A stretch of 64,000 nucleotides of DNA, from NCBI GenBank assembly GCA_020845695.1, contig JADLFG010000040.1, forward strand, positions 18,481-82,480, read 5' to 3'. The translations under genes and the position numbers were made by a program. This document shows, piece by piece, positions 52,562 to 60,542 of the stretch (positions are counted from its first letter, which is position 1; each line of letters begins with the position of its first letter). Origin of the DNA: Thermoleophilia bacterium (GTDB lineage: Bacteria; Actinomycetota; Thermoleophilia; Gaiellales; Gaiellaceae). The notes below the pieces were generated by a model, which was given only the letters and a program-made list of their open reading frames with translations, ran no database searches and was not told where the DNA came from.

Positions 52562-54643
52562 TCACCTGCCGTCGCCTCCGTCGCGGCGGTCGATCGCCTC
52601 GAGCACCGTCTCCGGCAGCAGGGGGAGCTCGGTCACGTGGATCCCGAGCGAGCCGAGCGCGTTGCCGATCGCGGCGGGAACGGGCGGCAGCGCGGTCTCG
52701 CCGAGGCCGTGCACCTCGGCGCCGGGCTTCGTGAGCAGATCGTGCGTCAGGCTCTCCGGCAGGTCGGCGATCGACGGCACCTCGTAGTCGGAGAGGTTCG
52801 CGTTCACGACCTGGCCCTCGGCGAACGCGACCGTCTCGAACAGCGCCGTACCGAGACCCATGATCATCGAGCCCTCGTTCTGCAGCTCCGCCCCGGGCGG
52901 GTTGACGACCCGGCCCGCGTAGACGGCCGCGTGCAGACGGACGACCTCGAGGCGTCCCGTCTCCTCGTCGACCCGGATCTCCGCCGCCGCCGCGCCCTGG
53001 TGCCAGTGGGAGGACGCCACGCCCTGCCCCGTGTCCGGGTCGAGCCCGCCCGCGTTGCGGAACTCCCCGACGCCACGCCGCCCGTCCCTGCGCAGCTCGC
53101 CGACAGCCTCCTCGAGCGCGTTGCTCATCATGTAGGTCGAGCGGCTTGAGGTCGCCCGGGTGTCGTAGGGGACGACGTCGGTGTCAGGATCGGGGAACCT
53201 GATCTCCGACGGGGGAGCCCCGAGCAGCTCGGCGGCAACGAGCGAGAGCGCCCGGCGGGCGCCCTGGCCGAGCTCGGCGGTCGCGCAGCGGATCGTGTAG
53301 CCGCCGCCCTCCTCGGCCTCGACGGCGATCTGGGCGCGACTGGGAGTCTGCATGCCCTTCAGCAGCACGCAGAGCCCCTTGCCCGCCCGCCCCTCGCGCC
53401 AGCCGACCGCAGCTGCGGCCCGCTCGAGACACTCGGCGAAGTGGACGTCGTGGACCGTCTCGCCGGTGCAGAAGACGTCCCCGTCCCGCAGGACGTTACG
53501 CAGCCTGAGCTCGAGCGGGTCGATGCCGAGGCGGTCGGCGAGCAGGTCGATCGTCCGCTCGGACGCCCACGCCGCCTGCGTCGCCCCGAAGCCCCGGTAG
53601 GCGCCGTTCGGCGGCCGATTCGTGTAGACGCAGCGGGACTCGACGCGCACGTGCGGGATCCGGTACGGCCCGACCGCGGAGTAGCCGATCTTCTGGGCCA
53701 CGCCGGGCCCGCAGTCGGCGTAGGCACCCGTGTCGATCCACGAGTCGACGCGCTTGGCGACGAGCAGCCCGTCCGCAGTCGCGCCGACCTTGACCGTGAG
53801 CAGAGCAGGATGGCGGTTGTTCGTCACCCACTCCTCGGCGCGGGGAAGTACGCAGCGCACGGGCCGCCCGGCCTTGCGCGCCAGCGCGGCGGTCAGCGCC
53901 TCGAGGTGGACGAACGTCTTCGCGCCGAAGGAGCCGCCCATCGGCGGCACGACCACCCGGACGGCGTCCTCCGGGATCCCGAACACCCGCGCGACGTCGG
54001 AGCGCACGTTGAACGGGGTGTGCGTCCCCGTCCAGAGCTCGAGCCGGCCGTTCTCCCAGCGGGCGAGGCACGCGTGGGGCTCCAGCGGGGCGTGCTGCGC
54101 GGCGGGAGTTCGGAACGTCTCCTCGACCACGACGTCCGCCTGCGCGAACCCCGCATCGGCGTCGCCGTGGACGATCCGGAAGCGGTGGCAGACGTTCGTG
54201 CCCTGCTCGGGGCGGATCCCGAAGTAGGCGGCGTCGTTCTCGGAGATCCTGATCCGCTCGTGCACGAGCGTCCGCCCGGCGATCGCCTCCTCGAGGTCGA
54301 GCACGGCGGGCAGCTCCTCGTACTCGACCTCGATCAGGCCGAGCGCGTCCTCGGCCTCCTCGAGGGTGGGCGCGGCGACGGCCGCGACGGGGTCGCCCGC
54401 GAAGAGCGCCCGGTCGAGCGCGAGCACGGTCTGGTCTCGGATCTGGCAGCCGTACCCGGCGAGCCCGCGCACGTCGTCGGGGACGAGCGCCACCACCCCG
54501 CCCGGTACGGCGGACGCGTCGACCCGGACGATCCGGGCATGCGGATAGGGGGAGCGCAGGATCCGCGCGTGCAGCATCCCGGGCAGCTCGCGGTCCTGCG
54601 AGTAGCGGACGAGCCCGAGCAAGATCGAGGCCCCCCGTCTCAC
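52562..54643 (-). CDS. Molybdenum hydroxylase, Mo-cofactor subunit
   Basis: The 693-residue catalytic subunit of a xanthine dehydrogenase-type hydroxylase, which puts a hydroxyl on a carbon next to nitrogen in heterocycles or oxidises aldehydes. Seen: RILRSPYPHARIVRVDASAV, PPMGGSFGAKTFVHLEALTA near residue 230, active-site loop PPNGAYRGFGATQAAWASER near residue 330, and GLGETALPPVPAAIGNAL near the C-terminus. The loop is AYRGFG, not the AYRCSFR of CO dehydrogenase. The chain is somewhat short, with a trimmed stretch before residue 530. The GTG at 54643 overlaps the FAD subunit stop (GTGA). Confidence 0.92.
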   Translation of the reverse strand: MRRGASILLGLVRYSQDRELPGMLHARILRSPYPHARIVRVDASAVPGGVVALVPDDVRGLAGYGCQIRDQTVLALDRALFAGDPVAAVAAPTLEEAEDALGLIEVEYEELPAVLDLEEAIAGRTLVHERIRISENDAAYFGIRPEQGTNVCHRFRIVHGDADAGFAQADVVVEETFRTPAAQHAPLEPHACLARWENGRLELWTGTHTPFNVRSDVARVFGIPEDAVRVVVPPMGGSFGAKTFVHLEALTAALARKAGRPVRCVLPRAEEWVTNNRHPALLTVKVGATADGLLVAKRVDSWIDTGAYADCGPGVAQKIGYSAVGPYRIPHVRVESRCVYTNRPPNGAYRGFGATQAAWASERTIDLLADRLGIDPLELRLRNVLRDGDVFCTGETVHDVHFAECLERAAAAVGWREGRAGKGLCVLLKGMQTPSRAQIAVEAEEGGGYTIRCATAELGQGARRALSLVAAELLGAPPSEIRFPDPDTDVVPYDTRATSSRSTYMMSNALEEAVGELRRDGRRGVGEFRNAGGLDPDTGQGVASSHWHQGAAAAEIRVDEETGRLEVVRLHAAVYAGRVVNPPGAELQNEGSMIMGLGTALFETVAFAEGQVVNANLSDYEVPSIADLPESLTHDLLTKPGAEVHGLGETALPPVPAAIGNALGSLGIHVTELPLLPETVLEAIDRRDGGDGR

Positions 54644-55443
54644 GCGGCCAGCTCCTCGAGCGCGCGGCGTACCTCGACGGCGATCACCCGCCTGCGGTAG
54701 GCGGCCGAGCCGCGCACGTCCGCGATCGGCTCGATCGCGTCCGCGTAACGACACCCGATCTCGGCCGGATCGCCGTCGCGGCAGAGCTCGGGGAAGTGCT
54801 GCGGCCGCCCGGCCACCGCCCCGACGACGACGCGCGTCTCGCCGCCGCGTCGTGCCGCGGCGACCGCGACGCAGGGGCGGTCCTCGTGGGAGCGGGAGCG
54901 GAACTTGCGGTAGACGGCACGATCGGCGCGCGGGACGCGCACCTCGACGATCAGCTCGTCGGGGGCGAGCGACGTCTCGTAGTACCCGGTGATCAGCTCC
55001 TCGACCGGAAGCTGGCGCGATCCCGAGGCGCTGCGCACCACCGCCCGAGCGCCTAGGGCGCACAGCATCGCGGGGGGGTCGGAGGCGTAGTCGGCGTCCG
55101 CCAGCACGCCGCCGACCGTGGCCTGGTTTCGCACCCGCGGGCTGGCGACGACGCCGAACGCGCGCGCGACGGCCGGCCACCCCTCCCTGACGAGCGGGGA
55201 CAGCTCGACCTCGCGATGCCGCGTCATCGCCCCGAGCCGCAGCTCCTCGCCGCCTTCGATGCCCGCGAGCGAACAGATCCGCCCCAGCGAGAGCAGGCAC
55301 GCCGGCTCGACAAGCCGCTGGTTCAGGAGCACCGCGAGAAACGTGCCGCCCGCGAGCGGCACCGCCTCGTCGCCCCGCTCGGCGCGAGCCGCGAGCGCCT
55401 CCTCGAGCGAGGACGGCGCGAGCCACTCCACCGCCGCCCTCAC
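54640..55443 (-). CDS. Molybdenum hydroxylase, FAD subunit
   Basis: A 267-residue FAD-binding medium subunit. Seen: VPLAGGTFLAVLLNQRL near residue 30 (FAD pyrophosphate loop), VRNQATVGGVLADADYASDP near residue 105, and a C-terminal CO-dehydrogenase flavoprotein domain with VYRKFRSRSHEDRPCVAVAA. GTG start at 55443 overlapping the HD-gene stop (GTGA). Confidence 0.92.
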   Translation of the reverse strand: MRAAVEWLAPSSLEEALAARAERGDEAVPLAGGTFLAVLLNQRLVEPACLLSLGRICSLAGIEGGEELRLGAMTRHREVELSPLVREGWPAVARAFGVVASPRVRNQATVGGVLADADYASDPPAMLCALGARAVVRSASGSRQLPVEELITGYYETSLAPDELIVEVRVPRADRAVYRKFRSRSHEDRPCVAVAAARRGGETRVVVGAVAGRPQHFPELCRDGDPAEIGCRYADAIEPIADVRGSAAYRRRVIAVEVRRALEELAA

Positions 55444-56003
55444 TCCCGCGCCGCCGCTGCCCGGTCGATCAGCCCGATCGCCTCCTCGTGGAGGGGGCGG
55501 GCCAGCTCGCGGGCGCGCTCGATCCGGATCCGCTCGAGCATCCGGGTGTGCTGCGCCTTCGCCCGCTCCGCGCTGCAGCGCCCCTGCGTGTACCAGCCGA
55601 GCACGAGCCCGCCGTTCGTCTCGAGGAACGAGAGCGAGTCCGCGGCCTGGACGAGATCGGCGTCGGGGGTGCCGCCGATCTCGTGCAACTCGATCAGCTC
55701 CCCCACACGCTCGATCAGCGCCGGATCGGCGCCCTGCCCGGCGAGCCAGTCGCGGACGATCGCGGCGGAGCGCTCGGAGTGGGCCTTGCGGTAGTCCTCG
55801 TCGTGAGCGACCATCGTGCCGGGGTCGAACTCGGGGCCGCCGGGGAAGAAGCGCTCCATGTCGTGCGTGAGCGCCGCGAGGACGAGCGCCTCGGCGGCGT
55901 CCGGCTCGAGCACGAGCAGCCAGTCGCGCGCCCGCACGAGGTGGTGCGCGTTCCAGTAGGGACGGATCCACTCCTCCGCCCGGCGCTCGAGCTCGCCGCT
56001 CAC
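55440..56003 (-). CDS. HD-domain phosphohydrolase-like protein
   Basis: A 187-residue HD-domain protein: HHLVRARDWLLVLEPDAAEA with the first His, then VLAALTHDMERFFPG with the HD pair near residue 50, and a later His in GELIELHEIGG. HD proteins hydrolyse phosphate esters or nucleotides; a role in cleaving a phosphorylated operon intermediate is an attractive inference next to the dikinase genes. GTG start at 56003 overlapping the ATP-grasp gene (GTGA). Confidence 0.83.
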   Translation of the reverse strand: MSGELERRAEEWIRPYWNAHHLVRARDWLLVLEPDAAEALVLAALTHDMERFFPGGPEFDPGTMVAHDEDYRKAHSERSAAIVRDWLAGQGADPALIERVGELIELHEIGGTPDADLVQAADSLSFLETNGGLVLGWYTQGRCSAERAKAQHTRMLERIRIERARELARPLHEEAIGLIDRAAAARE

Positions 56004-56821
56004 AGCGTCGTCACCGGCCGCGACTGGAGCAGGTACACCTCGCCGTCCGCGATCGCCCACTCGACGTCCTGGGGTTGCCCGAAGTGCTGCTCGAGGCCGC
56101 GGCCGATCTCGGCCAGCCGGGCGAGCTCGCCGGCCGTGAGGACGCCGCCGTTGGGGAGCTGCTCGCGCTTGACGGCGCCGGCCCGGTCGGTGACGTAGTG
56201 ATCGGGCGTGACCTCGCCGGAGACGACCCGCTCGCCGAGCCCGAGCACGGCCTCGATCACCATCCGGTCGCGCCGCCGCTGCACGGGGTCGACCGTGAAC
56301 ACCACCCCGGCCTTCTCCGCGTCGACCATCCGCTGCACGACCACGGCCATGCCGAGATCCTCGAGCGACCCCTTCTGGCCGCGGTAGAAAAGCGCGCGCT
56401 CGCTGAAGAACGACGCCCAGCACTCGACGACGCGCGCGCAGACCGCGTCCGCGCCGACGACCCCGAGGTAGGTCTCCTGCTGGCCGGCGAAGCTCGCCGC
56501 CTCCGAGTCCTCGGCGGTCGCGGAGGAGCGCACGGCGACCGGCCCGGCGCCGAGGCGCTCGTACGCGGCCGCGACCCGCCCCCGCGCCGGCTCCGCGGCG
56601 AGCACGAGCCGGCGGGCCTCTTCGTGCGCGCCCGCGAGCGCGAGCTCGCGGAGGCGCGCCCCGTCAACGGCGGCCTCGAGTGCCGCGGCCGGAACGACGA
56701 ACCCGGGCGGCACCGGCAGCCCCGCGGCCGTCATCGCGGCCAGGCTCGCGCCCTTGCCGCCGGCGACGCGCACGTCCCGGCAGGCCTCGTCCGCGAACCA
56801 GACGACCTCCGCCACGGTCAA
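56000..56821 (-). CDS. Stand-alone ATP-grasp subunit of a split dikinase (PEP synthase N-terminal domain)
   Basis: A 273-residue protein equal to the N-terminal ATP-binding part of PEP synthase / pyruvate phosphate dikinase. Seen: VAGGKGASLAAMTAAGLPVP near residue 17, VAVRSSATAEDSEAASFAGQ near residue 95, KAGVVFTVDPVQRRRDRM near residue 168 and the end VEWAIADGEVYLLQSRPVTT. It stops exactly where the phosphohistidine domain would begin in the fused enzymes. The TTG start at 56821 overlaps the cyclase stop (TTGA). Its partner is inferred to be the 577-residue protein at 58178-59911; the two together (850 residues) resemble rifampin phosphotransferase or phenylphosphate synthase subunits B and A. 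Confidence 0.88.
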   Translation of the reverse strand: MTVAEVVWFADEACRDVRVAGGKGASLAAMTAAGLPVPPGFVVPAAALEAAVDGARLRELALAGAHEEARRLVLAAEPARGRVAAAYERLGAGPVAVRSSATAEDSEAASFAGQQETYLGVVGADAVCARVVECWASFFSERALFYRGQKGSLEDLGMAVVVQRMVDAEKAGVVFTVDPVQRRRDRMVIEAVLGLGERVVSGEVTPDHYVTDRAGAVKREQLPNGGVLTAGELARLAEIGRGLEQHFGQPQDVEWAIADGEVYLLQSRPVTTL

Positions 56822-57537
56822 TCCTCGATGATCGCGACCGCGCGCACGGGCGCGGCGGTCGTGCCGATCCATTTCACGGGCAGGACAGAGAGCTTGAAGC
56901 CGTACGCCGGGAGCTGATCGAGGTTCATCAGGTTCTCGAGGTGCCAGTAGTCCTCGTCGATCATGACACGGTGGGCCTCCCAGAAGTGCTTCGTCTCGAA
57001 CATCGCCCAGACGGGCGGGTCGAACGTGATCGCGTCGATGCCCATCATGCGCACCCCCCGCGCGATCAGGTGCCGGGTGGCCTCGGCGGTCATGCCGCAG
57101 TGGTCGGTGCGGTAGCGCTCCTCGGTGTTGTAGGCGCCGGCGCCGGTGTGGATGAGGACGATGTCGCGCTCCTTCAGCGTGTAGCCGATCGCGGCGAGCG
57201 CGGCGTCGAGGTCCTCGGGCATGATCCGGTACCCGGATGGCCGGTCGCGGAAGTCGAGCACGACGCCGTCCGAGTAGCAGTACTCGAGCGGGATCCCCTC
57301 GACGCCCGGGGCGTCGGGCCCGCGCAGGTGCTTGACCGCGTCGCAGTGGGAGCCGACGTGGTCGTTCTGGATCACGAGGTAGCTCGCCGTCAGCCAGTCG
57401 GTCCCGTGCTCGGCCGCCCCGATCCGCTCGGCGAACTCCTGCCAGCTCTCGTACATGACGAGCGTCGGCGGCGGCACGCGCGGGAACGTCAGCATGTCGC
57501 GGTGGACGGGCATGGACAGGTCGACGAGCCTCGTCAT
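56818..57537 (-). CDS. Kynurenine formamidase-like cyclase/amidohydrolase
   Basis: A 239-residue metal-dependent cyclase-family protein. It begins LVDLSMPVHRDMLTFPRVPP; the metal site is NDHVGSHCDAVKHLRGPDAP near residue 75 (H-x-G-x-H-x-D pattern), with DIVLIHTGAGAYNTEERYRT near residue 140. Known relatives hydrolyse N-formylkynurenine, isatin or other cyclic amides. It could open a lactam made after ring hydroxylation by the Mo enzyme. ATG start at 57537 overlapping the GntR stop (ATGA). Confidence 0.88.
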   Translation of the reverse strand: MTRLVDLSMPVHRDMLTFPRVPPPTLVMYESWQEFAERIGAAEHGTDWLTASYLVIQNDHVGSHCDAVKHLRGPDAPGVEGIPLEYCYSDGVVLDFRDRPSGYRIMPEDLDAALAAIGYTLKERDIVLIHTGAGAYNTEERYRTDHCGMTAEATRHLIARGVRMMGIDAITFDPPVWAMFETKHFWEAHRVMIDEDYWHLENLMNLDQLPAYGFKLSVLPVKWIGTTAAPVRAVAIIED

Positions 57538-58181
57538 CTGGTTCCCCCTCCGAGCAGGAGCTCGCCGTACTCCTCGATGTGGCGGCGGATCGCGCGGCCG
57601 GCCCCCTCCGGGTCGCGCTCGGCGAGCGCGGCCAGGACGGGCTCGTGCGTGTCGGCGAGCTCGTGGTGGTCGATACCGGTCTTCGTGGCGGTGATGATCG
57701 TGCGCGCCTCCACGCGCAGGGAGTCCCACACGTCCACGAGCGTGCGGTTGCCCGACGCCTCGACGATCAGGCGGTGGAAGCGAACGTCATGCTCGACGAG
57801 GCGGTGGAGGTCGCCGCCGTCGGCGGCCTCGCGCATCGCCGCGAGCTCGGCCGCGAGCGTGCCGACGTCGCCGTCGAGGCGGATCGCTGCCTCCCTCGCC
57901 GCGACCTCCTCGAGCGCGGCGCGGACGGGGTAGATCTCGGCGAGCTCGCCCGTCGAGATCTCCCGGACACGGGCGCCGCGAAACGGCGCCGACTCGACGA
58001 AGCGCAGGAGCTCGAGGTCGCGCAGCGCCTCCCGAACCGGGGCCTGGCTCGTGCCGAGCTCCTGCGCGATCCGCGTCTCGACGAGACGATCGCCGGGACG
58101 GTACTCGCCCGAGAGGATCCGCTCGAGCAGGAGCTCCTTGACCTGCTCGCGCAGGACCGTCCGGGTCACGGTCGCGCTCAC
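57534..58181 (-). CDS. GntR-family (FadR/FCD) transcriptional regulator
   Basis: A 215-residue regulator with an N-terminal winged helix (ILSGEYRPGDRLVETRIAQE, then LGTSQAPVREALRDLELLRF) and a C-terminal FCD ligand domain with the metal-site residues in EHDVRFHRLIVEASGN near residue 130 and RRHIEEYGELL at the end. It probably controls the operon it sits in, releasing on binding a small acid. A palindrome on the -10 box of the operon promoter (59946-59957) is a candidate operator. GTG start at 58181 overlapping the dikinase subunit (GTGA). Confidence 0.92.
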   Translation of the reverse strand: MSATVTRTVLREQVKELLLERILSGEYRPGDRLVETRIAQELGTSQAPVREALRDLELLRFVESAPFRGARVREISTGELAEIYPVRAALEEVAAREAAIRLDGDVGTLAAELAAMREAADGGDLHRLVEHDVRFHRLIVEASGNRTLVDVWDSLRVEARTIITATKTGIDHHELADTHEPVLAALAERDPEGAGRAIRRHIEEYGELLLGGGTR

Positions 58182-59911
58182 GTGAGGATCTCGACCACCC
58201 CGGTCGAGCCGTTGACGCGGATCCGGTCGCCGGTCGAGATCCGCTCGGTCGCGATCGACGCGCCGACGACCGCGGGAATCCCGAACTCGCGGGAGACGAC
58301 GGCCGGGTGCGAGGCGACGCCTCCGGCATCGGTGACGAGGCCGCTGATCTTCGTGAACAGGACGACCCAGGCGGGGTTCGTCATCCGGCAGACGAGGATC
58401 TCGCCGTCCTTCACCTGGTCGGACTCGTCGAGCGAGGAGACGAGCCGGGCCGTTCCCTCGGCCACGCCCGGCGAGGCGGCGAGCCCGGTGATCCGGTCGA
58501 GCGTCTCCGGCGGCTCGCGATGGAACTTCTCCGGAAAGCCCCAGAGCGTGTAGTAGGGGAACGCGAGCTGGGACTCGGTCGCGGTACCGACCCAGTCGGG
58601 TGGCCGGAGCGCGAACGCCGCCTCCCGCTCGTCCCGGCGGGCGGAGACGGCGGCGCGCGCGTCGAGGGCCGAGCCGTCGCCGACGAGCGCGCGCAGCTCG
58701 TTGTAGCGGAGGAACATGATGTCCTCCGGGTCGGCGAGCACGCCCGCCTGGACGAGCTTCCTCCCGATCGCGACGAGCACGAGCCGCACGCGGGCGTTCG
58801 TGCCCTGGTCGATGAAGAAGTGGTGGTCCGGCGTGAGCGGGTTCATGCGCAGGGAGAGGTCGAGCGCGGCCTGGAGCTTGTCGCGGCCCTCGCCCGCAGG
58901 CACGCCGTCCATGAGCTCGCGGATCGCGGACTCGAGGTCGGCCTTGACGGCCGCGAGCGCGGCCGCGTAGTCGTAGTCGGTCTCGAGGTAGCCGCGGACG
59001 GCCTCGATGATCGGCGCCGGCTGCTCGCGCCACGTCGGGTAGACGAACTCGTGCGACCAGATCGCCTTGTTGCCGAACTCGAGCTGGTACGGGAGCAGGC
59101 GCTCGGAGATGAAGCGCCGGCCGCGCTCGGAGCCCTCGAGCGCGGCGATCACGCCGGCCGCGGACTCGCCGGCGTGGAAAGCGGCGTTCAGGTCGGCGTC
59201 GCCCTTGACCTCCTCCTTCATCCGCCAGAGCGCCTCGATCGAGTCCCAGTTGCGGTCGTCGACCGAGCTTTGCAGCCGCCCGGGGAGGTCGGGATCGACG
59301 TCGCCCTTGACCTCCTGGATCGTCGCGTTCAGGGCCATGGTGGCCGAGAACTGGGCGAAGTTGAGCATCCAGTGGATCTTCCAGTGGCGGTCGTGGATGT
59401 CGATCGCGTCCTCGAGCAGCACGGCCAGCTCGACGAGGCCGGCCGAGTCCATGTCGTAACCGTCGAGGTAGGCGAAGTTGCGCTCGAGCTCGGGGCGCAG
59501 GCGCTCTCGCCACCAGTCGAGGAAGTTGAGCGCGTAGTGGGGCAGGACGGCGCCGAGGTACGGCCCGATCCGGCCGGGGTAGGCGGGGTCGCGCGGGACC
59601 CGCGGCACGTAGCGGGCCTCGTACTCGGTCGCCTCCGCGCGCAGGCCGGAGTCGGCGGCGACGGCGGCCATGTACGCGTAGCCGTTGATCTCCTTCATCA
59701 CCCAGTCGGACGCGAACGGCGTGCCGAAGCGCCGGAACATGTGGTCGCAGGTCAGCCACCAGCCGCCGATGTCGAAGAACATCGGCGAGACCGGGTTCGG
59801 GCAGTGGAGATCGTCGAAGATCCAGAGGAGCTCGCGCTCCCCCTCCAGCCACTCGATCGGGAACTCGTCCGACCCGTAGAAGCTCCCGAGAACCTCCTCA
59901 CCACCGGCCAT
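58178..59911 (-). CDS. Split dikinase subunit: acceptor-type domain plus phosphohistidine swivelling domain
   Basis: A 577-residue protein. About 470 residues of mostly helical sequence rich in Trp/Tyr/Phe (WIFDDLHCPNPVSPMFFDIG near residue 30; WWLTCDHMFRRFGTPF) come first. The C-terminal 90 residues are the PEP-utiliser mobile domain, with the phosphorylatable His535 in DAGGVASHPAVVSREFGIPA. There is no C-terminal PEP/pyruvate barrel. This equals the middle and last part of rifampin phosphotransferase and resembles phenylphosphate synthase subunit A. The start is the ATG at 59911 with GGAGGG just upstream; the frame extends 13 codons further without a better start. First gene of the operon. 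Confidence 0.86.
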   Translation of the reverse strand: MAGGEEVLGSFYGSDEFPIEWLEGERELLWIFDDLHCPNPVSPMFFDIGGWWLTCDHMFRRFGTPFASDWVMKEINGYAYMAAVAADSGLRAEATEYEARYVPRVPRDPAYPGRIGPYLGAVLPHYALNFLDWWRERLRPELERNFAYLDGYDMDSAGLVELAVLLEDAIDIHDRHWKIHWMLNFAQFSATMALNATIQEVKGDVDPDLPGRLQSSVDDRNWDSIEALWRMKEEVKGDADLNAAFHAGESAAGVIAALEGSERGRRFISERLLPYQLEFGNKAIWSHEFVYPTWREQPAPIIEAVRGYLETDYDYAAALAAVKADLESAIRELMDGVPAGEGRDKLQAALDLSLRMNPLTPDHHFFIDQGTNARVRLVLVAIGRKLVQAGVLADPEDIMFLRYNELRALVGDGSALDARAAVSARRDEREAAFALRPPDWVGTATESQLAFPYYTLWGFPEKFHREPPETLDRITGLAASPGVAEGTARLVSSLDESDQVKDGEILVCRMTNPAWVVLFTKISGLVTDAGGVASHPAVVSREFGIPAVVGASIATERISTGDRIRVNGSTGVVEILT

Positions 59912-59945
59912 CTCGCCCTCCGTTCGTCGACGCCACGACCGCGCC

Positions 59946-59975
59946 ATCATCGATGATCGATTAGGATCGCGTCAA
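59946..59975 (-). promoter_or_regulatory. Operon promoter with palindromic operator on the -10 box
   Basis: Read on the minus strand, TTGACG (59975-59970) and GATGAT (59951-59946) are 18 bases apart, pointing into the dikinase gene; the start point would be near 59939. A perfect 12-bp palindrome ATCATCGATGAT (59946-59957) covers the -10 box. Binding there would block transcription, consistent with repression by the GntR-type protein of the operon. Confidence 0.55.
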
Positions 59976-59989
59976 CCGCTGACCCGCCT

Positions 59990-60124
59990 GGGGGCCGCGG
60001 GGCGCGCGTCACGGGCGGCGGCTCGGGGATCGGCCGGGCGACGGCACTTCGGCTCGCCAGCGAGGGCTGGTCGGTCTGCGTCAGCGAGCGGAGCCGCTCG
60101 GGTGCGCGGAGGCGGGAAGCCGCG
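59990..60124 (+). pseudogene. N-terminal remnant of a short-chain dehydrogenase
   Basis: The plus-strand frame reads GARVTGGGSGIGRATALRLA followed by SEGWSVCVSER, the cofactor-binding start of an SDR, and then turns into Arg/Ala-rich sequence without SDR features. No start codon, no catalytic region. It lies between the operon promoter and tRNA-His. Confidence 0.72.
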
Positions 60125-60189
60125 CGAGTGGCGTCTGCGGCTACACCGCCCGCCAGCCGCGGCGAAGCCCGCCGGAGCGGGCCATCGAG

Positions 60190-60263
60190 GGTGGCCGACG
60201 GGACTCGAACCCGCGACAGCCGGGACCACAACCCGGGGCTCTACCAGCTGAGCTACGGCCACC
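60190..60263 (-). tRNA. tRNA-His (anticodon GTG)
   Basis: Read on the minus strand the gene folds as a full cloverleaf: acceptor GTGGCCG/CGGCCAC with the extra 5' G typical of tRNA-His facing a C, D-arm GCTCAGCTGGTAGAGC, anticodon stem CCGGG/CCCGG with loop TTGTGGT, and T-arm GCGGGTTCGAGTCCCGT. CCA is not encoded. Confidence 0.96.
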
Positions 60264-60331
60264 GCGCCGCCTCCACTGTACCCGAGATCCGGGCGGATCC
60301 TCCCGCGCGTGCGGTGCTACGCTCGCCGCGG

Positions 60332-60404
60332 GCGCCTGTAGCTCAGTGGACAGAGCGGCGGCCTTCTAAGCCGTTGGTCGGAGGTTCGAATCCTCCCAGG
60401 CGCA
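60332..60404 (+). tRNA. tRNA-Arg (anticodon TCT)
   Basis: A 73-base cloverleaf: acceptor GCGCCTG/CAGGCGC, D-arm GCTCAGTGGACAGAGC, anticodon stem GCGGC/GCCGT with loop CTTCTAA, T-arm GGAGGTTCGAATCCTCC, discriminator A. CCA is not encoded. It points away from tRNA-His, 68 bases from it. Confidence 0.96.
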
Positions 60405-60443
60405 TTTCGGGTCCGGATTCGCGAATCTCGGCCCGCGCGGTGC

Positions 60444-60449
60444 TATAGT
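60444..60449 (+). promoter_or_regulatory. -10 element of the cold-shock gene
   Basis: TATAGT at 60444-60449 predicts a start near 60456 and an untranslated leader of about 87 bases before the ATG at 60543. Long leaders are usual for cold-shock mRNAs. A strong AAGGAGGTG lies at the end of the leader. Confidence 0.5.
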
Positions 60450-60542
60450 CGTGCGTGTTCGTTCAAGACGCGCGGTTCGACGGCGTTTGCGTGCAGGCGC
60501 CTTCTTCCCCGTCTCGAGTGCAGGGAAGGAGGTGTTTAGTAG

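Noticed and set aside
52562..55426. N-terminal extension of the Mo subunit to 55426
   Set aside because: The extra 260 residues are Arg-rich shadow sequence over the FAD-subunit gene; the GTG at 54643 overlaps the upstream stop as elsewhere.
52562..55443. Aerobic CO dehydrogenase (coxMSL)
   Set aside because: The active-site loop is AYRGFG, not the Cys-containing AYRCSFR of true CO dehydrogenase.
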